The notes below the pieces were generated by a model. That model saw only the letters and a list, made by a program, of their open reading frames with translations, had not been told where the DNA came from and searched no databases. A stretch of DNA of 12,971 nucleotides from Planctomycetota bacterium (lineage in GTDB: Bacteria > Planctomycetota > Phycisphaerae > Sedimentisphaerales > Anaerohalosphaeraceae), in assembly GCA_003644175.1 (NCBI GenBank), contig QNBS01000031.1, positions 1 through 12,971 of the forward strand. The letters are read 5' to 3'. Below, one piece after another: positions 1-7,111 of the stretch (within the stretch, counting starts at the first letter, position 1; each line of letters begins with the position of its first letter). Made by a program: the position numbers and the translations under genes.

Positions 1-389
1 CGGCGAGGCAGATAGTACGGCTGCACCAGCGACGGGTCGCTGTCGATATACGGTCTTCCCGCGGTGCGCCGGATGAAAGACTCCACCGAGGACGTCGCGC
101 CGATATCCGTTCCGGCGCCTAACGAATCGACCGAGTTGTAAGGCACAATGCCGCGGAAGTGTCGGCCGCCCGAAACATTGCCGGTTACCGTCAGGTTCTG
201 ATCCCGACCGTAAAAGTCGTTTCTGCTTGGGACAAGATTGTTCCTATAGGAAGAGCCCGGAGTTGTAGGCGAAAAGCCGCGCGAACCGGCAGGTGTTGTA
301 AAGGAACGTCCCCTCACCTGGGCGGAACTTGTCGCGCCCGGCAGGACGACAACAGAAACTGCAATTAGAATGATAAATCGTCTTTTCAT
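1..389 (-). CDS. Secreted protein of unknown function, 3' end cut by window edge
   Basis: An uninterrupted minus-strand frame runs from an ATG at 387-389 to the window edge (129 codons seen, no stop). The product starts with a typical signal peptide: MKRR, then a hydrophobic stretch (FIILIAVSVVVL, residues 5-16), then a likely signal peptidase I site after Ala23 (TSSA|QV). The mature part is rich in Ser, Gly, Thr, Arg and Asn, with polar low-complexity sequence around residues 25-60, then RGIVPYNSVDS and VESFIRRTAGRPYIDSDPS further on. I recognise no catalytic motif or named domain. It starts 13 bp after the nadK stop, with only a weak upstream GTGAGA as ribosome site, so it is probably cotranscribed with nadK. 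It may be a periplasmic or cell-surface protein. Confidence in coding is high because the frame is open and begins with a signal peptide; the function is unknown. Confidence 0.8.
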   Translation of the reverse strand, partial: MKRRFIILIAVSVVVLPGATSSAQVRGRSFTTPAGSRGFSPTTPGSSYRNNLVPSRNDFYGRDQNLTVTGNVSGGRHFRGIVPYNSVDSLGAGTDIGATSSVESFIRRTAGRPYIDSDPSLVQPYYLPR

Positions 390-402
390 TATCTCACATG
401 GC

Positions 403-1284
403 CTATATGGTTGTCGGTGTTTTCCGCTCGCTGTCGCCTGTATTGTATTTTGGTTTACCCGCCCAGTTAAGTTTGCCTGCTAATGTATCCCACTGTGTTC
501 GCAGGGGGTTGTTGACCACCTCAAACGAGCACGAGTGTCGCCGGACACTGACGACGTCATCGGCGGAGAGCTTTTTGGATAGCTGTCCGTCAAGTGTAAT
601 CATCGTTCCGGCGTTGACCCTTACGGCCAGGATTTCCACAACGCTGTCGGCGTCGATCACGATGGGCCTGAAGCTCAGCGAATGAGGACACATCGGCGTA
701 ATGACGATAGCGGACAGGTTCGCCGACAGGATCGGACCACCCGCCGAGAGGCTGTACGCCGTTGAACCGGTGGGCGTCGATATGATCACGCCGTCGCCGA
801 TGCAACTTGCAAGCGGCTGCCCCTGGACGCTCATTTTCAATTCAATCATACTAAACGGCGCACCTGCGGCGATGACGACATCGTTGATAGCCGTCGAACT
901 GAATGTCTCTTTACCCTTTGACCGGACACGGCAATCCAGGATCATTCTCTTTTCAATGAGCGAGCTATCACTAATGATACGGTCAAAAAGCTTTTGGAGT
1001 TCTCCGGGTGCAAATTCGGCCAGAAAGCCCAATTTGCCCACATTAACACCGATAACCGGCACAGATGCCTCGCAAAGTTCCCTCGCCGCCGACAGGATCG
1101 TCCCGTCGCCCCCGAAAACAACGGCAAAATCGGCCTGTTTGAGCGTTTCAATCGGGCAACTGCCGCGGAAGCAATCGGCCAGTATCTCGGCCTTGTCCCG
1201 GGCAAAGTCCACGAAAATCTTCATCGCCTCGGTGGCGTAGCGTCTCCGCGGGTCGCCGAATATGATTATTTTGGGTTTGGCCAT
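403..1284 (-). CDS. nadK: NAD kinase
   Basis: A 293-residue cytoplasmic enzyme that phosphorylates NAD+ to NADP+ using ATP or polyphosphate. Visible family motifs are FGGDGT at residues 57-62 (diacylglycerol-kinase-like GGDG signature with the catalytic Asp), GVNVGKLGFLAEF at 79-91, the nucleotide-binding DGVIISTPTGSTAYSLSAGG at 164-183, ITPMCPHSLSFRP at 195-207 and LDGQ at 231-234. Length is normal for bacterial NadK. A TTG lies directly before the ATG, but I chose the ATG (1282-1284) because it gives the usual MAKPKIIIFG N-terminus and has GGGAAG upstream. The gene is followed at 13 bp by a secreted-protein gene. A 332-bp repeat-containing spacer separates it from dxs upstream, so it probably has its own promoter, perhaps in the AT-rich stretch around 1361-1380. 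Confidence 0.96.
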   Translation of the reverse strand: MAKPKIIIFGDPRRRYATEAMKIFVDFARDKAEILADCFRGSCPIETLKQADFAVVFGGDGTILSAARELCEASVPVIGVNVGKLGFLAEFAPGELQKLFDRIISDSSLIEKRMILDCRVRSKGKETFSSTAINDVVIAAGAPFSMIELKMSVQGQPLASCIGDGVIISTPTGSTAYSLSAGGPILSANLSAIVITPMCPHSLSFRPIVIDADSVVEILAVRVNAGTMITLDGQLSKKLSADDVVSVRRHSCSFEVVNNPLRTQWDTLAGKLNWAGKPKYNTGDSERKTPTTI

Positions 1285-1422
1285 CAAATCTTCCCTGGTT
1301 CAAGAACGAAAGCAACGAATGCGACCGGCAGGGGCCGCCTAAAAACCTATTGTCGTTTCTCTTATAATAATTCCAGTTAAAAAACGCCGATGTTTCGATA
1401 GCCCGACTAAACCATAAGCTTT

Positions 1423-1483
1423 CTGGATTCCCGCTTTCGCGGGGATGACAGCGGCTGTTTTTTCTTTCCGCAACAGGAACTAA
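1423..1483 (+). repeat. Half copy of the palindromic repeat element
   Basis: This stretch begins CTGGATTCCCGC, forms the hairpin CCCGC-TTTC-GCGGG, continues through GGATGACAGCGGCTG and a T-run, and ends with TTTCCGCAACAGGAACTAA. It is nearly identical to the reverse complement of the left half of the element at 11342-11458, including the 15-bp end sequence TTTCCGCAACAGGAA (1465-1479) and the T-rich spacer. Only one half is present, so this is either a partial or decayed copy, or the basic unit from which the palindromic form arose. Confidence 0.85.
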
Positions 1484-1515
1484 TTAACTGAATTTGATAT
1501 AAGTACAATATTGGA

Positions 1516-1536
1516 ATCGCCTTCGGCGATGCTATT
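1516..1536 (+). terminator. Small hairpin followed by T-run, weak terminator candidate
   Basis: ATCGCC-TTC-GGCGAT (1516-1530) is a perfect 6-bp stem with a 3-base loop, followed after GCTA by five T residues on the plus strand. No plus-strand gene lies upstream. On the minus strand it sits about 90 bases past the dxs stop but lacks a T-run. It could end dxs transcription poorly or simply be part of the repeat cluster. Confidence 0.2.
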
Positions 1537-1542
1537 TTTAAC

Positions 1543-1592
1543 AGATTCCTCCACTGCGGCCCGCCTTCGGCGCGCCTCCGGTCGGAATGACA
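1543..1592 (+). repeat. Second small palindromic repeat, ATTCC...GGAATGACA type
   Basis: AGATTCC at the left pairs with GGAAT at the right, with an internal CGCC-TTC-GGCG hairpin (1562-1572). The right end, GGAATGACA, is the same as the end of the hairpin unit in the larger element (11427-11436), and the left end GATTCC is also shared. The core between differs. It looks like a related short interspersed palindrome with a different core; there is one copy in this window. Confidence 0.5.
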
Positions 1593-1616
1593 GTAAAGGC
1601 AGATGTTACAGGGGAA

Positions 1617-3554
1617 TTATCGACTATTTTCAATCACCTGATTATTTATTCTATGCAGGAGTTTTTCGACGGTTTCGGCGATTTTGGCGGCACTGACGCC
1701 TATTTCGTCCATCTGGGCGGTGCGCGAGTCAACTCCTACGAAGTAATCGCCCGCCCCCAGTGTGATAATCGTGCCCCTGGTTGGCGCAGCATCCGGACAA
1801 TCACCGTGGAAAGTTTCTCCGGAGGCGGCTTCAAGTACGGCGGAACCGAATCCGCCGGCCAGGCTGTGGTCCTCGGCGGTGATGATATGCTTCCCCTCCA
1901 TCGCCAGGGCGACAATATCTTCGTCGACAGGTTTAGCAAAACGGGCGTTTATTACGGTCACATCGACGTTTTTATCGGCTAATTGCTCGGCGGCGGCGAG
2001 AGCTTCGGCCAGCACACTGCCCAAAGCAACAATAGCGATGTTGTCGCGGCCCTGTCTTACGGTAACGCTCTTGCCCATCTGGAAGGGTTTTTCGGATGTG
2101 GCCTGTTCGATCCGCCCGTTCGGGACGACATCTTTGGGGTATCGGATGGCTACCGGTCCGTCATGCGACAGCGCAAATGCCAGGGCGTCCTTAATCTCGA
2201 ATTCACCCGCCGGCGAAACAAGCACCATGTTGGGCAGCATCCTCATAAAGCCGATGTCCATCAGGCCGTGGTGGGTGGGACCGTCATTGCCCACCAGGCC
2301 GCTGCGGTCCACACAAAAGATCACGGGCAGATTCTGGAGCGCCACTTCCTGAAATATCTGGTCGTAACTCCGTTGCAGAAAGGTTGAGTAGATGCAGACA
2401 ATGGGTCTTTGTCCCTGCCGGGCGAGCCCGGCGGCGGTATTCACGGCGACACTTTCGGCAATGCCGACATCATAACAGCGGTCGGGAAACCTCTTGCGAA
2501 ACCCGGCAAGTCCCGTGCCGTCCGGCATGGCGGCGGTGATTGCCACCACACGCTTATCGACCCGGGCCAACTCAACCAGCGCATCGCCGAATGCCTGGGT
2601 GAAGGATCGCTCGCCCTTGACAAGGCTTGCCGCCTCTCCGTTGATTTCAAACGGACCGGTCGAGTGAAACTTGCGAGGGTTGTCGTCGGCGGGGGTAAAG
2701 CCCTTGCCCTTCTTTGTATAGACGTGCAGTATCCCCGGCCATTCCAGATGGCTCATCCCCCTGAACAACTTGATCAGCGAGTCGATATCATGCCCGTCAA
2801 CCGGACCGAAGTAGGGGATGTTGAGGCTTTCAAACAGCCTGCTCGGCGAAATCGCCATTCGCACCGCCTTCTTGAAGTTCTCTAACGCCCCCTCCATGGG
2901 CTTTCCAATAACAGGCAGGTGCTCCAGGATCGTATTCGTTGTGCGGCGGAGGTCGTCATATGTGTGGCTCAGCCTCACTTTTGACAGGAACTTTGCCATG
3001 GCGCCCTGGGTTACATCGATGGCCATGGAGTTGTCGTTAAGGACGATGAGCATTTGTCGTTTGACCAGACCGAGGTTGTTGAGCGCCTCGAACGACAGGC
3101 CGTTGACAATGCTGGCGTCGCCTACGACAGCAACGATTTTTTCATCGGTCCCGTTGTGCTGGGCGCCCAGCGCCATCCCTAATGCGGTGGCAATTGACGT
3201 GCCGGCGTGGCCGACGGCAAAAAGGTCGTATTCGCTTTCGGCGGGATTGGGAAACCCGCTTATGCCTCCGCGCCGACGCAGGGCGGCGAACCGGTCTTTT
3301 CTACCGGTCAGTATCTTGTGAGCGTAACACTGATGCCCGACATCCCACAGCAGCCTGTCTTTCTTGAAATCAAAGACGTAATGCAGCGCGATGGCGACCT
3401 CGACCATACCGAGATTGCTCGCCAGATGCCCCCCGGTCTGACTGACCGAGTGCGTTATGAACTCGCGAATTTCATCCGCCAGGATTTCAAGCTCTTCGAC
3501 TGAAAGCCGCCTCAAATCTTCGGGGTAATTTACTTTGTCCAGAATCTTCGCCAT
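1617..3554 (-). CDS. dxs: 1-deoxy-D-xylulose-5-phosphate synthase
   Basis: A thiamine-diphosphate enzyme that condenses pyruvate with glyceraldehyde 3-phosphate to DXP, the entry point of the MEP isoprenoid pathway and a substrate for vitamin B6 synthesis. The 645 residues match the usual length. The N-terminal TPP domain (about 1-310) carries GGHLASNLG (41-49), DVGHQCYAHK (71-80), GDA (145-147, usually GDG) and the paired LNDN (172-175). The pyrimidine-binding domain (about 315-480) has the catalytic Glu367 in IAESVAV, IYSTFLQRSYDQ (388-399), DRSGLVGNDGPTHHG (416-430) with Arg417 and the His pair. The C-terminal transketolase domain holds ARFAKPVDE and EDHSLAGGFGS. Two canonical residues differ: GDG reads GDA, and the usual AEQHAV reads AESVAV. 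It lies 58 bp after the phosphoesterase gene and 1.0 kb after ispA on the same strand, which fits an isoprenoid operon. Confidence 0.96.
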   Translation of the reverse strand: MAKILDKVNYPEDLRRLSVEELEILADEIREFITHSVSQTGGHLASNLGMVEVAIALHYVFDFKKDRLLWDVGHQCYAHKILTGRKDRFAALRRRGGISGFPNPAESEYDLFAVGHAGTSIATALGMALGAQHNGTDEKIVAVVGDASIVNGLSFEALNNLGLVKRQMLIVLNDNSMAIDVTQGAMAKFLSKVRLSHTYDDLRRTTNTILEHLPVIGKPMEGALENFKKAVRMAISPSRLFESLNIPYFGPVDGHDIDSLIKLFRGMSHLEWPGILHVYTKKGKGFTPADDNPRKFHSTGPFEINGEAASLVKGERSFTQAFGDALVELARVDKRVVAITAAMPDGTGLAGFRKRFPDRCYDVGIAESVAVNTAAGLARQGQRPIVCIYSTFLQRSYDQIFQEVALQNLPVIFCVDRSGLVGNDGPTHHGLMDIGFMRMLPNMVLVSPAGEFEIKDALAFALSHDGPVAIRYPKDVVPNGRIEQATSEKPFQMGKSVTVRQGRDNIAIVALGSVLAEALAAAEQLADKNVDVTVINARFAKPVDEDIVALAMEGKHIITAEDHSLAGGFGSAVLEAASGETFHGDCPDAAPTRGTIITLGAGDYFVGVDSRTAQMDEIGVSAAKIAETVEKLLHRINNQVIENSR

Positions 3555-3612
3555 TACCTGTCAACACAACAAATCATAATCGGCCGGTTCGCCCATCTAT
3601 GGCTTCCGATTG

Positions 3613-4548
3613 TTACTCCAGCAGCAGTGTCAAATGCGGCGTCTTGCCCGTGCTCTGGATGACTATTCTGTCCTTGTAGACATTTGCAACGGCGTATCCT
3701 CTGTCGAATGCATCTTCCACCATGCCGTCTATTGTAACATAGTACTTGTTATTTACCCAGTAATACTCGCAGAAATGCTTGTGGCCGTTGAAATAGGCGA
3801 CGACACCGTCATAGGATTCAAGCAGTTTGACGATTTCGCCGCTGTTCCACAGGTTGTAGCGGTCGCCGGCGGGCATCAGCGGGTTATGACCGAAAACAAT
3901 CACTTTCTGCTTTTTGGCCTGTGCATCCTTGAGGATGTATTCCAGCCACTCCTTTTGGGCGGGCCCGATTGCGCCGTTCCATTCGACGGCGTTGGCTTTT
4001 CCCGCCGCGGCCAGTTCGTCAAGCATCTCCTTACCCAACGTGTAGTTGAGGCTGTCTTTGTCCCAGCCGCCGGCGACGGCAAGGTCCATCGTGTCGAGGA
4101 CGACAAATCGCCACTTGCGGTATGCAAAATCGTAAAACGCCCGCTTCATACCCAATATGGACATCGTCGTCTTTCTGTCGATGCCGGAAAAATCGTGATT
4201 TCCCAACACGTGGTATTTTTTCGTTTGGATACCGTTAAATAAACAGGCAATGGTCCGCAGGTCCGCTTCAGCGCCGGCGCCGCCGTCGATGATGTCGCCT
4301 AACTGAACGACAAAAGCGAGTTTGCGATCGTTGAAATCTGAAACGGCTCCGACAAGTTTGTCCATGCTCCGGCGATACTGTCGCGTGCCGACTTTGTCCT
4401 TGTCGGCATACTGAACGTCGGCGACGATACCGAATGCCAATATCGGCGGTGTTGTGCATCCTGACGTCATAAGCGACCCCAGTACGCCACAGACGCAAAG
4501 AACTTTGTGAAGGGTTTTTCGCAGCCGGGAATTGGCGATTTCATCCAT
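3613..4548 (-). CDS. Exported metallophosphoesterase, ADPRibase-Mn/CDP-alcohol diphosphatase type
   Basis: A 311-residue calcineurin-like phosphoesterase. The order of metal-binding motifs is clear: IVADVQYAD (41-49; D-x-Q in place of the usual D-x-H), QLGDIIDG (82-89), GNHDF (116-120), FGHNPL (219-224) and FNGHKH (253-258). The DVQYAD form followed by a long LGDIIDG segment is characteristic of the ADP-ribose/CDP-alcohol diphosphatase (ADPRM) family, so the substrate is probably a nucleoside-diphosphate-linked compound. The N-terminus has a basic stretch, a short hydrophobic segment (about 16-28) and Cys31 in MTSGC. This is a near but imperfect lipobox, suggesting an exported lipoprotein. 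The ATG at 4546-4548 has AAGGA about 6 bases upstream. It starts 12 bp after the ispA stop and precedes dxs. The exact substrate cannot be read from sequence. Confidence 0.85.
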   Translation of the reverse strand: MDEIANSRLRKTLHKVLCVCGVLGSLMTSGCTTPPILAFGIVADVQYADKDKVGTRQYRRSMDKLVGAVSDFNDRKLAFVVQLGDIIDGGAGAEADLRTIACLFNGIQTKKYHVLGNHDFSGIDRKTTMSILGMKRAFYDFAYRKWRFVVLDTMDLAVAGGWDKDSLNYTLGKEMLDELAAAGKANAVEWNGAIGPAQKEWLEYILKDAQAKKQKVIVFGHNPLMPAGDRYNLWNSGEIVKLLESYDGVVAYFNGHKHFCEYYWVNNKYYVTIDGMVEDAFDRGYAVANVYKDRIVIQSTGKTPHLTLLLE

Positions 4549-4560
4549 TTTTTTTCCTTA

Positions 4561-5472
4561 TCAGCGGGTTCTTTCCAACAAGGCGCCCGCCAATTGCCTC
4601 AGCACCTCGGCTGCGGCGCCGAAAGGCTCCAGTGTCTCTATCGCTTCGGCGGTCAGTTGCTCTGCAATCCGGCGGGATTCTTCCATGCCCAACACCCCGG
4701 GATAGGTGATCTTTCCCTGTTTGGCGTCTTTGCCCGCGGTCTTTCCCAAATGTTCACTCGTCCCCGAAACGTCGAGTATGTCATCGGCGACCTGAAAGCC
4801 CAATCCGATCTTTAGCCCGTACTCCACGAGGCTGCCGATCTGCTCATCGTCGGCGCCGGCGCAAATACCGCCCATCGCGGCGGCGGCGGCAAACATCTCA
4901 GCGGTTTTGTTGACGTGGATTTGCTGCAAAACCGTCAGGCTGCCGGCCAGATTCTCGCTTTCAAGGTCGGTCATCTGCCCCGCAATCATTCCCGCCGGTC
5001 CGGCTGCTTCGGCCAGGGTGCGGATAAGTTTAGTCGCCACAGCAGGGTCGGCTATCTCCTGGGCCAGTATCTCAAAGGCTAATGTCAATAGTCCGTCGCC
5101 TGCCAATATCGCCGTCGCCTCGTCGAAGGCCTTGTGGCAGCAGGGTTGTCCCCTTCGCATATCGTCATTATCCATCGCCGGCAGATCGTCGTGCACCAGC
5201 GAGTATGTATGAACCATCTCAACCGCCGCCGCCGCAATCCCGGCATCGGTGCGAATCCGACCGCAAATGACCTGGCAGGACCACAGAACCAGCCCTCCGC
5301 GAATGCGTTTTCCCGGTGTCCGGAGCGCATAGAGCATGGCGTCCCGGATCGTATTGCGGATCTCGGGCCTTTTGGCAAACATCTCCTCGATCGCCGCGTT
5401 GACGAGCTGCGCCTTCCCGGCAAGAGATGTCGCAAAATCCGCCCGACAAATACCATCATGCTGTACAGTCAT
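4561..5472 (-). CDS. ispA: Polyprenyl (farnesyl/geranylgeranyl) diphosphate synthase
   Basis: A trans-prenyltransferase that elongates DMAPP with isopentenyl diphosphate. The 303-residue, mostly helical protein shows GKRIRGGL (54-61), the first Asp-rich motif DDLPAMDNDD (95-104), KAFDEATAILAGD (114-126), Lys189-Thr190 in VNKTAEMF, the second Asp-rich motif GFQVADDILDVSG (225-237) and GKTAGKDAKQGKITYP (243-258). The two residues inserted in the first motif (DDxxxxD) and the Tyr at -5 relative to it (TYSLVHDD) resemble E. coli IspA, favouring a C15 product, but a C20 product is possible. It is the first gene of the minus-strand isoprenoid cluster. The start ATG (5470-5472) has a weak GGA ribosome site, and a perfect TATAAT lies about 50 bp upstream. 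Confidence 0.93.
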   Translation of the reverse strand: MTVQHDGICRADFATSLAGKAQLVNAAIEEMFAKRPEIRNTIRDAMLYALRTPGKRIRGGLVLWSCQVICGRIRTDAGIAAAAVEMVHTYSLVHDDLPAMDNDDMRRGQPCCHKAFDEATAILAGDGLLTLAFEILAQEIADPAVATKLIRTLAEAAGPAGMIAGQMTDLESENLAGSLTVLQQIHVNKTAEMFAAAAAMGGICAGADDEQIGSLVEYGLKIGLGFQVADDILDVSGTSEHLGKTAGKDAKQGKITYPGVLGMEESRRIAEQLTAEAIETLEPFGAAAEVLRQLAGALLERTR

Positions 5473-5497
5473 TTTTCCATCTCATCAAAACTTGCCG

Positions 5498-5526
5498 TCG
5501 ATTTATCCAAAACACTGTGGTATTAT
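5498..5526 (+). promoter_or_regulatory. Extended -10 promoter candidate for miaA
   Basis: TGGTATTAT at 5518-5526 fits an extended -10 (TGnTATnnT), with TCGATT 17 bases upstream as a weak -35 (three matches). It lies 38 bases before the TTG start of miaA and overlaps the minus-strand TATAAT, so RNA polymerase could occupy only one direction at a time. Confidence 0.4.
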
Positions 5527-5550
5527 AGCAGGTTTGCGGCGTCAGAAAAG
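5522..5550 (-). promoter_or_regulatory. Promoter candidate for the ispA-dxs cluster
   Basis: On the minus strand a perfect -10 hexamer, TATAAT, lies at 5527-5522, about 50 bp before the ispA start. The -35 is poor: TTTTCT at a spacing of 16 matches TTGACA at three positions. The -10 overlaps the plus-strand -10 candidate for miaA. Confidence 0.5.
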
Positions 5551-5564
5551 CAGGAAAATGATAA

Positions 5565-6515
5565 TTGTCATTGAAGCGTGGTTTGCTCATGATTCTGGTT
5601 CTGGGAGTAACAGCATCCGGCAAGGGGGCCCTGGCGTTCGAGTTGGCCCGAAGGATCGGTGGTGAGATCGTCAGCATCGACTCGATGAAGGTCTATCGCC
5701 GCATGGATATCGGTACGGCCAAGCCGTCGCGGGAGCGTCGCGAGCAGGTCAGGCACCACATTATCGACATTGTCGAGCCTTATGATTCGTTCAGTGTAGA
5801 TCAGTTCCTTCGTCTTGCCGCTGAGGCTACGGCCCAGATTCGCTCGGCCGGCCGGCCGGTCGTCGGCGCAGGCGGCACGGCCCTGTATATAAAGGCGCTG
5901 CTGTACGGAATCTTCGACGGGCCGGCGGCTAATTACGAGATCCGCAAGAAGCTGAAGGCGCAGATCGCCGCCGAATCCACCGCTGTGCTGCACGAGCAAC
6001 TTGGGCGAATAGACCCCGCCGCCGCCGAGAGAATCCACCCAAACGACGCCCGCCGCATTATCCGTGCGCTGGAGGTCTACGAACTGACCGGAAAGCCCAT
6101 CAGTTCGTTTCAAAGGCAGTTCGGCGCAGACAGTGCGCTCGGCGACTGGACCATCATCGGGCTGCGTCGCCCCAAGGCCGTCGAAAGCAGCCGGATCAAC
6201 TTGCGCGTAAAGAAGATGATCGACCAGGGGCTCGTCGACGAGGTCAAGAGCCTGCTCGCCGAAGAAAAACCGCTGAGCAAGCAGGCCTCGTGCGCCATCG
6301 GCTATGCGGAGGTCATCAACCATCTCAAGGGGCGCACCACCTTCGACGAGGCGGTTGAGCGGATCAAAATCAACACCCGCAGATTCGCCAAGTCCCAGCG
6401 AACGTGGTTCAAAACCTTCACAGAAGTAAACTGGCTCGACGTCGCCGACGACGAAGACACAGAACACCTCCTCGGCCGCGCCATGCAAATCATCGACAGC
6501 AAAGGCGGACAATGA
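5565..6515 (+). CDS. miaA: tRNA dimethylallyltransferase
   Basis: Transfers a dimethylallyl group from DMAPP to N6 of adenosine 37 in tRNAs reading UNN codons. The 316-residue protein shows the P-loop GVTASGKG (14-21), [19 protein letters not shown] (37-55) with the catalytic Asp39, [15 protein letters not shown] (101-115), [19 protein letters not shown] (158-176), [14 protein letters not shown] (241-254) and [13 protein letters not shown] (271-283). The P-loop residue after Lys is Gly instead of the usual Thr or Ser. Start choice is uncertain. TTG at 5565 has AGGA at 5552-5555 with a spacing of 9, while ATG at 5589 lacks a good site but would give [12 protein letters not shown], an N-terminus common in the family. 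The gene is divergent from ispA and is followed 116 bp later by tadA, another tRNA anticodon-loop enzyme. Its substrate DMAPP links it to the neighbouring isoprenoid genes. Confidence 0.94.
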   Translation: MSLKRGLLMILVLGVTASGKGALAFELARRIGGEIVSIDSMKVYRRMDIGTAKPSRERREQVRHHIIDIVEPYDSFSVDQFLRLAAEATAQIRSAGRPVVGAGGTALYIKALLYGIFDGPAANYEIRKKLKAQIAAESTAVLHEQLGRIDPAAAERIHPNDARRIIRALEVYELTGKPISSFQRQFGADSALGDWTIIGLRRPKAVESSRINLRVKKMIDQGLVDEVKSLLAEEKPLSKQASCAIGYAEVINHLKGRTTFDEAVERIKINTRRFAKSQRTWFKTFTEVNWLDVADDEDTEHLLGRAMQIIDSKGGQ

Positions 6516-6548
6516 CCGGAGGTCTGTGTCGTGAAATGTTGTCGGGGC

Positions 6549-6577
6549 TTGACGATGTTTGCCGTCTGTGGTACACT
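6549..6577 (+). promoter_or_regulatory. Sigma70-type promoter for tadA
   Basis: TTGACG (6549-6554) and TACACT (6572-6577) are separated by exactly 17 bases. They match the -35 and -10 consensus at five and four positions. The pair sits in the 116-bp gap between miaA and tadA, 54 bases before the ATG at 6632, so tadA probably has its own promoter. Confidence 0.6.
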
Positions 6578-6631
6578 TCCGGGGCGGCATTCAGTGCGCA
6601 TTCGATGGGTTTGATTATCCGGTGGTCTTGT

Positions 6632-7111
6632 ATGAACGATATTGTCGGCAATTCGGCCGCTGCGGCGGATGAGCGGTATATAGTTAAGGCGATCGATCAG
6701 GCGTATATCGCCGAGGCCAATGGCGATGTGCCGATCGGATGTGTGATTGTTTATGAAGATCGTGTGATAGCGAAGGCGTATAATCAGCGAGAGCAGCTAA
6801 ATGATCCGACGGCTCATGCCGAGATCATCGCGCTGACGCAGGCGGCTGAGTTTGTGGGCAGTTGGCGGTTGGCCGGCTGTACTGTGTATGTGACTTTGGA
6901 GCCGTGCCCGATGTGTGCAGGCGCGCTGGTGTTGGCGAGGATCGACCGGCTGGTGTACGGGTGCGACGACCCCAAGACGGGGGGCTGCAAGAGCCTGTAT
7001 AATATAGTGCAGGACGCCAGGCTCAACCACAGGGTGGAAGTTGCCTCGGGCGTGCTGGCGGATAAGTGCAGTCGGCAATTGCAGGAGTTTTTCCAGCGAC
7101 GACGGGGGTGA
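6632..7111 (+). CDS. tadA: tRNA-specific adenosine deaminase
   Basis: A zinc enzyme that converts A34 to inosine in the anticodon wobble position (tRNA-Arg ACG in most bacteria). The 159-residue protein has the cytidine/deoxycytidylate deaminase fold with [15 protein letters not shown] (32-46), the proton-shuttle/zinc motif TAHAEIIAL (60-68, His62 and Glu64), [12 protein letters not shown] (88-99, zinc Cys92 and Cys95), and [19 protein letters not shown] (107-125). The downstream LNHRVEV...GVLADKC...FF pattern is the TadA-specific C-terminal part, which argues against a generic nucleoside deaminase. I chose ATG 6632 with GGTGG six bases upstream. An in-frame ATG at 6605 is possible but lies in sequence with no family resemblance. 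The stop codon at 7109-7111 touches the heptamer array. Confidence 0.93.
   Translation: MNDIVGNSAAAADERYIVKAIDQAYIAEANGDVPIGCVIVYEDRVIAKAYNQREQLNDPTAHAEIIALTQAAEFVGSWRLAGCTVYVTLEPCPMCAGALVLARIDRLVYGCDDPKTGGCKSLYNIVQDARLNHRVEVASGVLADKCSRQLQEFFQRRRG

Larger units (their letters stand above)
1285..1616. other. Repeat-bearing spacer between dxs and nadK
   Basis: No credible gene lies in these 332 bases. Short plus-strand frames here show no codon bias or homology that I recognise. The spacer holds a half copy of the palindromic element found at 11342-11458 (1423-1483), a second small palindrome of the ATTCC...GGAATGACA type (1543-1592), and a hairpin at 1516-1530. On the nadK side, an AT-rich stretch near 1361-1380 reads TTATTATAAG on the minus strand and may hold a nadK promoter -10, but I see no good -35 at the right distance. 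Confidence 0.7.

Noticed and set aside
159..685. Plus-strand frames opposite the secreted protein and nadK
   Set aside because: The minus-strand frames have a signal peptide and NAD kinase motifs respectively; the plus-strand products show nothing.
1511..1696. Short plus-strand frame in the dxs-nadK spacer
   Set aside because: It is built from repeat sequence and the antisense of the dxs 3' end, with no supporting motif or ribosome site.
5568..6590. A 340-codon minus-strand frame opposite miaA
   Set aside because: miaA on the plus strand has all family motifs; the antisense product has no recognisable feature.
6404..6631. Upstream extension of tadA overlapping the miaA 3' end
   Set aside because: The extension is Arg-rich out-of-frame miaA sequence, and a good promoter lies inside it at 6549-6577.
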